Counted from the first letter of the stretch, positions 9,112 through 18,933 are shown. The stretch is 64,000 bases of DNA from Microbulbifer rhizosphaerae (GCF_014191725.1 NZ_JACHWZ010000002.1:346500-410499); one strand, 5' to 3'. The notes: generated by a model not told the origin, from the sequence alone. Made by a program: numbers and translations.

Positions 9112-10770
9112 TTAATGGACTCGCTCACCCGCCACCCAGGTCTCCAGCACCCGGGTTTTCCACAATTCCTTCGGGTTGATGGCGAAAATATCCCTGTCCA
9201 CCAGGATAAAGTCAGCGGCCTTGCCCGATTCCAGGTTGCCGATCACCTCCTCCTGGTGTGCGGCATAGGCGGCGCCCAGGGTAAAGGCGTGCAGCGCTTC
9301 GGTCAGGGAAATTTTCTCCCGCGGAATCCAGCCACCCTCGGGCTCGTTATCGCTGTTCTGCCGGGTGACCGCGGCGTGAATGCCGAGAAAGGGGTTGACC
9401 GGCTCCACCGGGAAATCGGAGCCGGCGGCCAGCGGAATGCCCCGATCCAGGAAAGTGCGCCAGGCATAGGCGCCGTCGAGGCGCTCTTCGCCGAGGCGGT
9501 CTCCGGCCATATTCATATCACTGGTGGCGTGAATCGGTTGCATGGAAGCGATGATATCCAGTTGCTCGAAACGAGGAATATCCTTCGGCGACACGACCTG
9601 GGCGTGTTCTATACGGTGGCGGAAATTCCGCGAGTCGTCGCCGGCATATTTCCCGAATTTATCCAGGACAATGCGGTTGGCACGGTCGCCGATGGCGTGC
9701 ACATTGATCTGAAAGCCCCGCTCCAGCGCACTGGCAAAATATTTATCCAGTTCGCGCTCGCTGTGCAACAACAGGCCGGTGGTCTGCGGCCGGTCCCGGT
9801 AGGGTTCCAGCAGTGCGGCACCGCGGCTACCCAGGGCGCCGTCGGCGGAGATTTTGATACTGCGGATAAACAGGCGGGATTTCGCAGTGCCCACGGGGCC
9901 GGCGTCCAGCAACTGCGCGAACTCGTCCGCGTCCACCGCCAGCATAGGGTAGACACGCATGGGAATGGCGCCGCGCTCGGCGAGAGCCCTATAGGCGCGA
10001 TAGGTGTCGCCGTTGATACCCGCATCGTGGACGCTGGTCAGGCCGTTGGCCAGGGAGATTTCAAACGCCGCGCCCAGCGCCGCTTCCAGTTCCCTCTGCG
10101 ACGGCGCGGGTATGGCCCGCTCCATCAGGGACATGGCGTTGTCCACCAGGATGCCGGTGGGGCGACCGTCGGCGTCTTTCAGTATTTCCCCGCCCTCCGG
10201 CACCGGGGTATCGCGGTCGATACCGGCGGCGCGCAGCGCCGCGGAATTCGCCCATCCGGCGTGGCCGTCCACCCGTCGCAGCCACACCGGGCGGGCGATT
10301 TCCAGCGCATCCAGATCGGCGGCATTCGGCCACTGGCCACCGGGCCAGAGTACTTGGTTCCAGCCGCGCCCGGTAACCCACTGCGCCCCGGACCTGGTGG
10401 CGGCGAACTTTTTGACCGCCTCAAGAGTTTCCGCAAACCCCATATCGCGGAGATCGATTTCCCGCTGCAGCAATCCCAGCGCCTGCATATGCCCATGGGC
10501 ATCGATCAGGCCCGGCAACAGGGCGCGGCCACGGCCGTCGATTGCCTCGGCGCTTTTATAGCGCTCGGACAGATCGGCCGCCTCCCCCACCGCCAGCACC
10601 CTGCCCTCGCAAAAAGCGATTGCGGAAAACTTTTCCACCGCGGGTTTGCCGGAATCCCCTTCGACGATATGGGCGCCCCGAATATTGTGCAGCAGGACGG
10701 TATCGCAGTGGGCAGTAAGGGGTAGCAGCAGGAGGAAGAGAAAAAAACGCGGAAGGAACCCAGGCCCCAT
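9112..10770 (-). CDS. Exported amidohydrolase family 3 (YtcJ-like) enzyme
   Basis: About 552 residues with a hydrophobic signal peptide (FLPRFFLFLLLLPLTAHC), so periplasmic. Amidohydrolase motifs are the metal-binding DAHGHMQ, NVHAIGDRAN and HRIEHAQV, and the terminal GSDFPVEPVNP, as in the YtcJ/N-substituted formamide deformylase-like family 3. The upstream ATG at 10779 abuts its own AAGGTGA; the ATG at 10770 has better spacing to it, so I chose that. The LTAHC sequence is not a good lipobox. Substrate unknown; probably in one transcript with the FAD oxidoreductase gene. Confidence 0.87.
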   Translation of the reverse strand: MGPGFLPRFFLFLLLLPLTAHCDTVLLHNIRGAHIVEGDSGKPAVEKFSAIAFCEGRVLAVGEAADLSERYKSAEAIDGRGRALLPGLIDAHGHMQALGLLQREIDLRDMGFAETLEAVKKFAATRSGAQWVTGRGWNQVLWPGGQWPNAADLDALEIARPVWLRRVDGHAGWANSAALRAAGIDRDTPVPEGGEILKDADGRPTGILVDNAMSLMERAIPAPSQRELEAALGAAFEISLANGLTSVHDAGINGDTYRAYRALAERGAIPMRVYPMLAVDADEFAQLLDAGPVGTAKSRLFIRSIKISADGALGSRGAALLEPYRDRPQTTGLLLHSERELDKYFASALERGFQINVHAIGDRANRIVLDKFGKYAGDDSRNFRHRIEHAQVVSPKDIPRFEQLDIIASMQPIHATSDMNMAGDRLGEERLDGAYAWRTFLDRGIPLAAGSDFPVEPVNPFLGIHAAVTRQNSDNEPEGGWIPREKISLTEALHAFTLGAAYAAHQEEVIGNLESGKAADFILVDRDIFAINPKELWKTRVLETWVAGERVH

Positions 10771-10846
10771 GGCATTCACCTTATCGTTATGATTGATATT
10801 GGGTGTCCGCCATTAAAGCGCAACCGACCGCTCTCTTCCAAGCCCC

Positions 10847-11383
10847 CTATTGCGCGAGTCTCTGCAGGTACTCAGCCTCCAGGCGCGTGTGTTCAGACCA
10901 GAAGCTCGGGGGAGTTTCCCCGCGCAGTTTCGCGCCCAGGATATCCAGGTGGGTGTGCCAGCCGGCGGAGACACTGAGCGTTTCGTCGCGGGATTGCAGC
11001 CGGCTGTGAGTCACCACCAGCAGAACTTTGTCTCCCCGGGGCTCCAGATCAAAGCGGACTTCAGATGCCTCACCGGCTGGACTGCCCCAGCTAAGGGTGA
11101 GCTGTCGCGGCGGATCACAATCGATAACCTCCCCTCGCAACTTCGCCTCTTCGGCGATATCCGCATATTTGTCCGGCGCCCGGTCGCCGCTCTGCGACAG
11201 CTCGCTGTTGCGGAACACCAGCTCCAGCGGCGCGCCGCTTCGCTTCTCCAGCTCGCCGGCGGCCAGCCACTAGCGGCGCTTGTCGGAATCCACCAGATAT
11301 TGCCAGACCCGCTCCAGCGGCCCCGGCAACAGCCGCTCGATACGCAAGGTGTCGGCGGCGGTCATAACGCCATAGTCTTCCAT
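10847..11383 (-). pseudogene. SRPBCC/AHSA1-type START-domain gene interrupted by an in-frame amber codon
   Basis: The ATG at 11383 (with a GGAGAG ribosome-binding site) begins an SRPBCC frame reading RIERLLPGPLERVW, then meets TAG at 11270-11272 (codon 38). The same frame continues as WLAAGELEKRSGAPLEL and runs to a normal stop at 10847. Homologues have Arg, Lys or Gln where the amber lies, so this looks like a point nonsense mutation; a sequencing error or readthrough are alternatives. It follows an ArsR gene by 36 bases, the classic ArsR-SRPBCC pair found in many Proteobacteria. Confidence 0.8.
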
Positions 11384-11419
11384 CTTTCTCTCCTTCTTCC
11401 TCTCAGAAATGCGAGTCAT

Positions 11420-11770
11420 TCATTGCTCGCCCGTATTCCCGGTATTCTCCGCCTCCAGTAGCGCTTCCAGGCCGTCCAGCTGTCGGTTCCAGAATTGTTC
11501 GTAGTGGCGCAACCACTCCATGCCGCCGTGCATCGGGCGCGCGTCCAAATGGCAAGTATGGGTGCGCCCCCGCACCTCACGCCGTACCAGCCCGGCGCGC
11601 TCCAGCACCCGGATATGTTTGGACGCCGCCACCAGCGACATTTCAAAGGGCGCCGCCAGTTCGCTTACAGTACCGGGCCCATCGGCCAGGCTGCGCAATA
11701 TCGCCCGCCGGGTGGGGTCGGCGAGGGCGCGGAAAACGGCGTCCAACTGTTCACTATCATTGTTAACCAT
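11420..11770 (-). CDS. ArsR-family winged-helix repressor
   Basis: A 116-residue ArsR-type regulator. The winged helix includes ALADPTRRAILRSLADG and MSLVAASKHIRVLERAGLV (recognition helix), followed by the beta-wing VRREVRGRTHTCHL. It lacks the CxC metal-binding signature of ArsR/SmtB sensors and belongs to the group linked to AHSA1/SRPBCC genes. The start at 11770 is the first ATG that gives the family N-terminus; the open frame runs on to 11857 without homology. It probably autoregulates itself and the downstream SRPBCC gene, which is broken here. Confidence 0.87.
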   Translation of the reverse strand: MVNNDSEQLDAVFRALADPTRRAILRSLADGPGTVSELAAPFEMSLVAASKHIRVLERAGLVRREVRGRTHTCHLDARPMHGGMEWLRHYEQFWNRQLDGLEALLEAENTGNTGEQ

Positions 11771-12032
11771 GGGGTTAACAATAGACCTTCTTACCCTAAT
11801 TGAAAACCTTTTGGTTAAATATTGGCGAGTATTACAACTCGAGATATTCACCCCCAATTGGCGGATTCTCCGGGAGCTTTTTCACCGATCGATAGCAATA
11901 AATAAAGTGTTATTGATCAAGAAGACACATTGGCCGATTGAGCGCCACCGCAGGGCCGTGCCTTGCACCGTTATTTTTAAATGGTTATCTTGTTTTTCTG
12001 TCGCTGAATAGCAGCGTCAGAGCCGAGCGGCG

Positions 12033-12094
12033 CTAAGTTAAGCTCCAGCGGCCTCTACGTTGGAATTTTTCGCTGTTAGGAGCCCTTAACTTAG
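12033..12094. repeat. Imperfect inverted repeat upstream of a TonB receptor gene
   Basis: CTAAGTTAAGCTCC (12033-12046) and GGAGCCCTTAACTTAG (12079-12094) are near-complementary arms around a 32-nt centre. It lies in the 565-base gene-free region 11771-12335 between the divergent ArsR and TonB receptor genes, in which I see nothing else clear. Role unknown. Confidence 0.5.
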
Positions 12095-12335
12095 AGCCAT
12101 TCGCGTCAGACCTCTGATAGGAAATCACTTCAGATAAGGATCATTATTTCTTTTTCCATGCCCTATCAATTCTCTATCGGTGAACTCCCTTTTCCGGGAG
12201 AAGCTTCACTGTTTCAAGCGCGGGCAACTCGCAATGGGCCCGTTCAATTGCGCATATGCCCTGTTTTGGTTCACACCGGCATATCGTCCACCGATTTACA
12301 AACATAAAAAGTACAAGCATAAAAAGGAGCTGGCC

Positions 12336-14561
12336 ATGTACTCGCCAAATACCGCTTACTTCACGCCGTTTCCAAAATCACCGCGTCTTCTTTCCCTGTG
12401 TATCGCCCTCGCAGTTGCCGCACCGGTTCAGGTTTTTGCCCAGCAATCGGTTGTCGAAGAGGTCACGGTCACCGCGCAGAAGCGTCAGCAATCGATGCAG
12501 GATGTCTCCATCGCAGTCAGCGCCTTTTCCGGCGACGCCATCGACAAGATGGGATTCGAAGAGGGCCTGGATATCACCCAGCAGGTGCCCAATATGAATT
12601 TCTTCGCCATTTTCGGCGAGGCCTCTAGTCCCTCGGTCAGCCTGCGCGGGGTCAGCCTGGTCAACTTTTCCGACTCCTGGGAATCCCCGGTCTCCATCTA
12701 TGTGGACGACGTCTACCGCGGCAATCCCGCCGGTTCGGCGATTCAGCTTTTCGACCTGGAGCGGGTGGAGGTACTGCGCGGCCCCCAGGGCACCCTGTAT
12801 GGACGCAATACCACCGGCGGTCTGGTGCACTATGTCTCGCGCAAGCCCACCGAAGAGTTCGAGGCCAGCGCAAGTGCCAGCTACGGCAGCTATTCGGAGC
12901 GCATTGTCGAGGGCACCATAAGCGGCCCGCTCAGCGATGGCGTACGCGGCCGGGTGGCGATCAAGAGCACAAAAAACGATGGCTGGCAGACCAACACCGT
13001 CACCGGGGACAAGTTAAACGATACCGACAGCTTCGGTTACCGCACTCAATTGGAATTCGACCTGGGTGACAGTGGCGGTCTGCTGCTCAATGTGCACGGC
13101 AGCGAGGCGGACCAGCAGTCCGTGGGCTTCGCCCATATGGGCTACCTGGAAGCGCCCGTGGAGGGTGCCGCCACCTGCTCCATTTCCCGCATCCAGGACG
13201 GCGAGTGCACCAGCGCCACCTTCGGCATGACCGGCGCCGAAGCGGCCGGTGGCAGATTTGATCCGGAGCATGTGGCCTCCAGCGCCAGCGACGGCATGGC
13301 GACAAAGATCGACACCTTCGGCACCTCCGCCACACTGGACTGGGAATTCGACGCCTTTACCCTCACCTCCATCACCGCCTACGAGGAGCTGGATAAATTC
13401 CTCCAGGACGACGGCGACGGCACACCGATTATCTGGTTCGACGAGCAGTATGCGGTGGACGCGGAGCAGTACACCCAGGAACTCCGCCTGGAGGGCAGCA
13501 CCGAGCGCACCACCTGGGTAACCGGCTTCTATTACTACAAGGACGACCGCGGTCTGGTCACCGAGGCCCCCACTACCGCCGACGGCCTCTGGCACCGGGA
13601 GATAGTGGCCCTGGACAGCGAGTCCTGGGCCCTGTTCGGCCAGGTGGAGTACGACCTGAACCCCGAACTGACCCTGGTTACCGGCTTGCGCTACACGGAG
13701 GAAGAGCGCGATTTCAAACAGGATTCCGGCCCGAGCTTTTATCAGCCGCTGTCGGTGGAAGACGACCTCTCAGAGAGCGCCACCACCGGCCGCATCGGAC
13801 TGGACTGGCGCCCCAGTGACGCCACCCTCGCCTACGCCAGCCTGTCAACCGGCTTCAAGAGCGGCGGCTTCTCCGGCAGTTACAACGCCTCCCTGGAGGC
13901 AACCAGGCCGGTCGAAGCAGAGGACATCACCAACTTCGAGATCGGGATAAAAACCACCCTGGCCAATCGTTTTCGCGTCAACGCCGCCGCCTTTAACTAC
14001 ACCATCAAGGACTACCAGGCACAGGTATTCCTCACCGTCGCCGAGGGCAGCGTAATCACCAACGCCGGCGACGTGACCGGTACCGGCGCGGAGATCGAGA
14101 TCACCGCCCCCATCACCGACAACCTCGAAGTTATCGCCGGTGCCGGCTGGCTGGAAACGGAATTCGATTCCGAGCAGTTTTTTATCGTCGCCGGCGATAA
14201 CTATACCCTGGACGGCAACGAACTTCCCTCCGCACCGGAATTCACCTACAACCTGATGGCCCGCTACTACCTGAGCCTGGGAGACTCGGGGGAACTGGTT
14301 TTCCAAGGCGACTACGCCTGGCAGGACGACCACTACCTGCAGATCGAAAACGACCCCTACTCGAAACACGACAGCTACGGCCTGGCCAATGCCAAAATCA
14401 GCTGGCACTCGCCCTCGGACAGCTACAGCGTGGAGGCTTTCGCGCGCAACCTGACCGACGAGCGCTATTTCACCTACCAGAACACCCTGGGCAGCGACTG
14501 GGGATACGGCGTCTGGGGCCAGCCGCGCACCGCCGGACTGCGGTTGAATTGGAAGCTGTAA
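12336..14561 (+). CDS. TonB-dependent outer-membrane receptor
   Basis: A 741-residue TonB-dependent receptor. The signal peptide ends at APVQVFAQ; a TonB box (VVEEVTVTAQK) and the plug domain (ERVEVLRGPQGTLYGRN, about residues 125-145) follow, then a beta-barrel ending in GLRLNWKL with the usual terminal aromatic-rich strand and ARNLTDERYF. The plug pattern fits the iron-complex/vitamin receptor class common in marine gammaproteobacteria; substrate unknown. The open frame begins at 12180, but the ATG at 12336 has an AAGGAG site and begins a proper signal peptide. The TPR-TonB gene 148 bases downstream may work with it. Confidence 0.92.
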   Translation: MYSPNTAYFTPFPKSPRLLSLCIALAVAAPVQVFAQQSVVEEVTVTAQKRQQSMQDVSIAVSAFSGDAIDKMGFEEGLDITQQVPNMNFFAIFGEASSPSVSLRGVSLVNFSDSWESPVSIYVDDVYRGNPAGSAIQLFDLERVEVLRGPQGTLYGRNTTGGLVHYVSRKPTEEFEASASASYGSYSERIVEGTISGPLSDGVRGRVAIKSTKNDGWQTNTVTGDKLNDTDSFGYRTQLEFDLGDSGGLLLNVHGSEADQQSVGFAHMGYLEAPVEGAATCSISRIQDGECTSATFGMTGAEAAGGRFDPEHVASSASDGMATKIDTFGTSATLDWEFDAFTLTSITAYEELDKFLQDDGDGTPIIWFDEQYAVDAEQYTQELRLEGSTERTTWVTGFYYYKDDRGLVTEAPTTADGLWHREIVALDSESWALFGQVEYDLNPELTLVTGLRYTEEERDFKQDSGPSFYQPLSVEDDLSESATTGRIGLDWRPSDATLAYASLSTGFKSGGFSGSYNASLEATRPVEAEDITNFEIGIKTTLANRFRVNAAAFNYTIKDYQAQVFLTVAEGSVITNAGDVTGTGAEIEITAPITDNLEVIAGAGWLETEFDSEQFFIVAGDNYTLDGNELPSAPEFTYNLMARYYLSLGDSGELVFQGDYAWQDDHYLQIENDPYSKHDSYGLANAKISWHSPSDSYSVEAFARNLTDERYFTYQNTLGSDWGYGVWGQPRTAGLRLNWKL

Positions 14562-14584
14562 GCCGCAGGTAGGGAAACGACATC

Positions 14585-14605
14585 GGAGCCCGTTTCCCGG
14601 GCTCC
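14585..14605 (+). terminator. Hairpin after the TonB receptor gene
   Basis: GGAGCCCG-TTTCC-CGGGCTCC forms an 8-bp stem 24 bases past the stop codon. Only a short mixed T-containing tail follows, so it may be a weak terminator or an mRNA-stabilising hairpin. Confidence 0.45.
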
Positions 14606-14709
14606 AATGCTCTTGGTGAGGAGGGTATTACCGCGACATCGGCCACACAGATTCAAAATAGGTCGGGAGCCTGCTAAAGTCCTCGAAAATAACATCAGGG
14701 AATCCCCAT

Positions 14710-16056
14710 GTGCGCCGACTCATTCTGTGCCTAGCGCTGGTTTCCTCAGCATCCGCCACCGCCCAGTTCTCCCCCTTCGGAAGCTCCGTCGTTCCCAGGC
14801 CTCCCGAGCCCACCGCCTACGGCCTGGAAATTATCCGCGCAGAGGACTGGCAGCCGGAGGACAAAGGGGAGGAGGGAAGTGACGCAAGCGAGGAGAGTCC
14901 CGACAGCCCCGATAACCTTGGGAGCATTGAGAGCACTGAGGGCACTGAGAGCATCGCCCGTTACCAGGCGCTGATCGAACAGCTGGAGATAGCCCATGGC
15001 CCCTACGCCGACGGACTGTCGGAGGCAGTGGCGGGATTGGCGCACAACTACCAGAACCTCGGGGAACACCAGCAGGCCGTTGACGCCTTCAAGCGCTCCA
15101 TCCACCTCACCCGCATCAGCCAGGGACCCTTTACCGACGAGCAGATCCCCCTGCTGGACAGCCTGCGGGAGTCCCTGTTCGCCGACCGCAAGCTGCTCGA
15201 ACTGGACCGGCTGCAGGAATATATCTACCTGGTGCACAGGCGCGCCCTGGCCCCCGGCGACCCCCGCCTCGAGCTGGCCACCCGCGACTACGTGGAATGG
15301 CAGCGCTCCGCCTACCTCCAGGACCTGGGAGACGACGGCTCCCGCCGCCTGCTCACCCTGCACCAACTGTACGACGACGCCATAGCGGCCCTGAGGGAAG
15401 GCGAGGCGCCGCAGAGTATGCAGCGACCGCTCCTGCAAGGTGCCCTGCAGGTGGCCTACCTGATGGCGCTGGACACCCTGGGGCAGCAACCGGAGATCCG
15501 GATACAGATCCGCCAGAGCAATATCCCCGCGCCCGCCTACAACTCGGAACAGGAGCGCCTGCAGCTTTTACGGGAAAGGAGTTATCGCCACGGCCTGCGG
15601 GTTGCCAGGGAACTGGTGGAAGCCAGCGGGGAAGAGGTCCCCGCCGTTCGCGCCCGGGCCCTGGTTGCACAGGGGGACTGGTACCAATGGCAGCAGCATC
15701 GCGGCCGCGCTGTAAACATTTACGCCGAAGCCTATGCCCTGTTCGATGACCCCGACGAACGCCAGCAACTGTTCGGAGAACCCACCGAGCTGCCGGATAA
15801 TTTTGCCTTTCTTCCCGATATCGAACTCACACAACGCACGCCGCGCGGCCGCGCGCAGGTGCGTTTCACCGTCGACCGCTACGGGCGGCTGCGGGACCTG
15901 GAGCTGCTGAGCCTGGAACCGAAAGACGACCGCGGTGCGGAAATCGCCCTGCGGAAAATGTTGCGCAACCTGCGTTTTCGCCCGCGGCTGGAAAACGGCG
16001 AAGCGGTGGAAATTTCATCAATAGAAAGGGAGTATATTTTTTTCGATAGCCCGTAA
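14710..16056 (+). CDS. TPR protein with C-terminal TonB-like domain
   Basis: About 448 residues, starting at a GTG preceded by AGGGA; the overlapping ATG at 14708 is in another frame. An N-terminal signal peptide (ILCLALVSSASATAQ) is followed by a low-complexity acidic Ser-rich linker (residues about 45-75) and TPR-like helices (EAVAGLAHNYQNLGEHQQAV). The end resembles the TonB C-terminal domain (RAQVRFTVDRYGRLRDLELL, then LRNLRFRPRLENGEAV). It has no N-terminal anchor beyond the signal peptide, so it would be periplasmic. It lies directly downstream of a TonB receptor gene and may help energise it or contact it; that is inference. Confidence 0.72.
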   Translation: MRRLILCLALVSSASATAQFSPFGSSVVPRPPEPTAYGLEIIRAEDWQPEDKGEEGSDASEESPDSPDNLGSIESTEGTESIARYQALIEQLEIAHGPYADGLSEAVAGLAHNYQNLGEHQQAVDAFKRSIHLTRISQGPFTDEQIPLLDSLRESLFADRKLLELDRLQEYIYLVHRRALAPGDPRLELATRDYVEWQRSAYLQDLGDDGSRRLLTLHQLYDDAIAALREGEAPQSMQRPLLQGALQVAYLMALDTLGQQPEIRIQIRQSNIPAPAYNSEQERLQLLRERSYRHGLRVARELVEASGEEVPAVRARALVAQGDWYQWQQHRGRAVNIYAEAYALFDDPDERQQLFGEPTELPDNFAFLPDIELTQRTPRGRAQVRFTVDRYGRLRDLELLSLEPKDDRGAEIALRKMLRNLRFRPRLENGEAVEISSIEREYIFFDSP

Positions 16057-16139
16057 ATCTATTATTCATACTGCGTTCAGGGTTCGCATGAATAAAATAC
16101 GCTGCCTATCTGGAAAGGCTTTGTATAAGGAATATTTTT

Positions 16140-16961
16140 ATGAAGACCAAAACCCTGTTCCCCCTGCTCCTCGCCTCCGCCGTCACGGCCCACGCAGAGG
16201 AGTACCAGTCCATCACCGACTTCGATTATTCCCGTACCGAAATCGGCTCCTTCAAAGCGGACCAATACACTCTCGGCTCCACCTATTACTTTACCCCCAG
16301 AATGACCATGGGGCCGCTAAAGGAATTTGAATATATCAACAGGAGCGGCAATGTCTTCGGTGGCTACTCCTATTTCGATACCGATTTCGACAATGTCGAC
16401 TCGGCGATCGTCGGCGGTGAGTATTTCGCCGGCAACCTATTGGTCGGCGGCGCCTACCAGAACACCGAGGACCAGGATGCTTATTACGCCTCCGTCGGAT
16501 ATCTCGCAAGCCCCGATCTCCTGTTTCGGGTCGACGCCGAGAAATTCGAGGACCAGGACACCGACTACTTTGCCTCCGCGCAATACAATCACCGGCTGGG
16601 CGGCAGCGACTACCTCGGCTTTACCCTGCGCGTGGACGACGACCTCGACTATCGGGAACTCTCCTCCAAGTACTTCGCCGAGTTCGGCCGCGGCAGCTAT
16701 ATCGCCCTCAGCCTGAACTACGCGAGCCTGGACGGCGACTATGTGAGTGTCGGCGGTGACGATAACACTTGGAGCACCAAGGCCGATTACTACTTCAACA
16801 AAGCCACTTCCGTCGGCTTGGGCTACGACAAGGATGACAATTACCTGGTGGACTTCAGCCACTTCTTCCAGGAAAACATCGCTCTCGAACTGGCCTATTC
16901 CTCGAATGCCGACAACTCCGACCTTAAAACCTACACCCTGGGACTCCGCGCCCAGTTTTAG
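16140..16961 (+). CDS. Putative outer-membrane porin
   Basis: A 273-residue exported protein with a short signal peptide (LLLASAVTAHA) and repeated amphipathic beta-strands with acidic turns (YFDTDFDNVDSA, QNTEDQDAYYASVGY, DKDDNYLVDFSHFF), ending in a typical barrel C-terminus (TYTLGLRAQF). It matches the 'putative porin' type of marine gammaproteobacteria. ATG at 16140 with AAGGAAT upstream. It is followed by a REP-like hairpin that separates it from the convergent ABC-transporter operon. Confidence 0.78.
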   Translation: MKTKTLFPLLLASAVTAHAEEYQSITDFDYSRTEIGSFKADQYTLGSTYYFTPRMTMGPLKEFEYINRSGNVFGGYSYFDTDFDNVDSAIVGGEYFAGNLLVGGAYQNTEDQDAYYASVGYLASPDLLFRVDAEKFEDQDTDYFASAQYNHRLGGSDYLGFTLRVDDDLDYRELSSKYFAEFGRGSYIALSLNYASLDGDYVSVGGDDNTWSTKADYYFNKATSVGLGYDKDDNYLVDFSHFFQENIALELAYSSNADNSDLKTYTLGLRAQF

Positions 16962-16974
16962 ATAAACCCTCAAA

Positions 16975-17048
16975 TGTAGGAGCGGCCGCTGGCCGCGATC
17001 GGCTTGGCTTCGTAGCCAGTCCGATCGCGGCCAGCGGCCGCTCCTACA
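16975..17048. repeat. REP-like inverted repeat, TGTAGGAGCGG family, copy 2
   Basis: Palindrome with arms TGTAGGAGCGGCCGCTGG and its complement, plus GATCGG inside. It sits between convergent genes, 14 bases after the porin stop. Bases 17049-17152 hold nothing further that I can support. Confidence 0.88.
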
Positions 17049-17152
17049 GATAGTGGCTTACAGGGTGAGCTGCACCCCCGCATAAACCGCCGCCCTGGAT
17101 AAAACCACTGCTGGCGAAATCCCAGAATATTCCCGGTGCGCACGGCACACCC

Positions 17153-17917
17153 CTACAGGAGATCCAAAGGTACGAAATCCGCCACGCCGTCGCGCCAGCG
17201 AAACTCACAGGTGACACCGTAGACATCGCCGATCAACGCCGGGGTGAACACATCTTCCGGCGTACCCTGGGCAACCAGCCGACCCTGCTCCAGCAACAGG
17301 ATGCGGTCGCAGAAGCGCGCGGCCATGGGGAGGTCGTGCAGGGCGAGCACTACCGTTTTGCCCGCATCCGCCTGGCGACGGAAGGTGTGCATCAGTTGCA
17401 GTTGGTGGCGGATATCCAGTGCCGCGGTGGGCTCGTCGGCGATCAGCAGCGGCGCTTCGCCCACCAGCAGGCGCGCCAGCTGTACCCGGCGCAGTTCGCC
17501 ACCGGAGAGCCGGGTCACCGGCCGCTCGGCGAGTTGCTGCGCGTCCACCAGTTGCAGCGCCGCAGAGACCCGCCGCTCGCGATCCTTCGGGCGCCCCCAA
17601 GGCAGCAGTCCCAGAGCCACCAGATCCGCGGCGCGCAGGCTCCAGGCCGGGGTTTCCGCCTGGGGCAGATAGGCGCACAGGCGCGCCATTTGCGCGGGGG
17701 AAATCCGCTCGGCGGGTTGGCCGTCCAGCTCGATATGTCCGGCGCTGGGGGCGAGCACACCCGCCAGGGCCTGCAACAGGCTGCTCTTGCCGGCGCCGTT
17801 GGGGCCCACTACCGCGGTCAACTCAAAGGGTTTGAAGACACAGCTGATTTCGCTCAGCACCGGCCGGCGCTGGCGTTCCAGGCCCAGTTGCAGACAGGAG
17901 ACTTCCAGGCCTTTCAC
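17153..17917 (-). CDS. ABC transporter ATP-binding protein, Fe-chelate/haem/cobalamin importer type
   Basis: A 254-residue ATPase with Walker A GPNGAGKSS (about residues 38-46), Q-loop YLPQAETP, ABC signature LSGGELRRVQLARL, Walker B LLIADEPTAALD and the switch His in LALHDLP. It powers the FecCD-type permease encoded immediately upstream; the genes overlap by ATGA (17914-17917). The family imports siderophores, haem or vitamin B12; nothing in the window decides which. I find no cobalamin riboswitch nearby. Confidence 0.9.
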   Translation of the reverse strand: MKGLEVSCLQLGLERQRRPVLSEISCVFKPFELTAVVGPNGAGKSSLLQALAGVLAPSAGHIELDGQPAERISPAQMARLCAYLPQAETPAWSLRAADLVALGLLPWGRPKDRERRVSAALQLVDAQQLAERPVTRLSGGELRRVQLARLLVGEAPLLIADEPTAALDIRHQLQLMHTFRRQADAGKTVVLALHDLPMAARFCDRILLLEQGRLVAQGTPEDVFTPALIGDVYGVTCEFRWRDGVADFVPLDLL

Positions 17918-18933
17918 AGTTGCTGCCCCCGGCGCGCGCTGACGATCAGCCAGAAAAAGAAGGGCGCACCGATAAAGGCGGTCACCGCGCCGATACGCAG
18001 TTCCTGGGCGCCGACAAAATTCACCACCAGGATATCAGCCAGCAGCAACAGCAGCGCGCCGGCCAGGGCGCTGGTCCACAGCAGCCTGCCCGGGTCCTGC
18101 CCCACCAGCGGCCGCATCAGGTGCGGTACCACCAATCCGATAAAGCCGATGGTGCCCGCCACCGCCACCGCGGCACCCACCGCGGCGGCGATACCCAGCA
18201 GAATCGACAGCGGGTAGCGGCGGCCGCGATACCCCAGGGACGCGGCGCTGTCCTCCCCCAGGGACAGCGCGCGCAAATAGTTGCGCGCGCTGAACAGCAG
18301 TATGGCGCCGAGCAGGACAAACGGCAGCGCCAGCAGCAACTGATCCCAGCCGCGGTTGGCCAGCGAGCCCAGCAGCCAGAAAACAATTTCCTGCATCGCG
18401 AACAGGCTCGGCGCATAGTTCAAGGCCAGCGCCATCAGCGCGGACAGGAAGGCGTTGATGGCCACCCCCGCCAGCACCAACTGGCCCGCGCCGGCGCCCC
18501 GCCCGGCCAACAGCCAGACGCAGCCCACCGCGCTGAAGGCCCCGGCGATGGCCAGCGCCGGCAGCAGCCAGCCGGACTGCCAGGCGGAACCCCAACTAGC
18601 CTGTAAGGCGGAACCATAGTAGAGCAGCAGAATAGCGGCCAGCGCCGCGCCGCTGCTCACCCCCAGCAGCGCCGGCTCCGCCAGCGGGTTGCGCAACATG
18701 CCCTGCATCGCCGCGCCGCCCATGCCCAGGGCCGCCCCCACCAGAATCGCCAGCAGCGCGCGGGGCAGGCGCAGCTGCCACAGGATCACCGCGTCGCTGC
18801 TCTCGCTGCGCCAGCCCTGGGTCAGCGCCGCTCCCAGGTCGATGGATACGGGTCCGCTCACCAATGCGGCGACCAGTGCCAGCGGCAGGGCCAGAAGCAA
18901 AAGGGTGAGGGCTAATTTATCGCTGCTCGACAA
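17914..18933 (-). CDS. FecCD/BtuC-type ABC transporter permease
   Basis: A 339-residue inner-membrane permease with about ten hydrophobic segments and the FecCD signatures RLPRALLAILVGAALGMGG, NPLAEPALLGVSSGA and GLVVPHLMRPLVG. The open frame extends much further upstream, but that part overlaps the binding-protein gene antisense to no known family. The only sensible start is TTG at 18933, giving a start inside the last codons of the binding-protein gene (17-base overlap) after an AAGAGAAAG site. Forms an importer with the proteins encoded on either side. Confidence 0.88.
   Translation of the reverse strand: MSSSDKLALTLLLLALPLALVAALVSGPVSIDLGAALTQGWRSESSDAVILWQLRLPRALLAILVGAALGMGGAAMQGMLRNPLAEPALLGVSSGAALAAILLLYYGSALQASWGSAWQSGWLLPALAIAGAFSAVGCVWLLAGRGAGAGQLVLAGVAINAFLSALMALALNYAPSLFAMQEIVFWLLGSLANRGWDQLLLALPFVLLGAILLFSARNYLRALSLGEDSAASLGYRGRRYPLSILLGIAAAVGAAVAVAGTIGFIGLVVPHLMRPLVGQDPGRLLWTSALAGALLLLLADILVVNFVGAQELRIGAVTAFIGAPFFFWLIVSARRGQQL

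Noticed and set aside
9043..10725. A 560-codon open frame antisense to the amidohydrolase gene
   Set aside because: Composition-driven shadow; the minus-strand frame carries all amidohydrolase motifs and a signal peptide.
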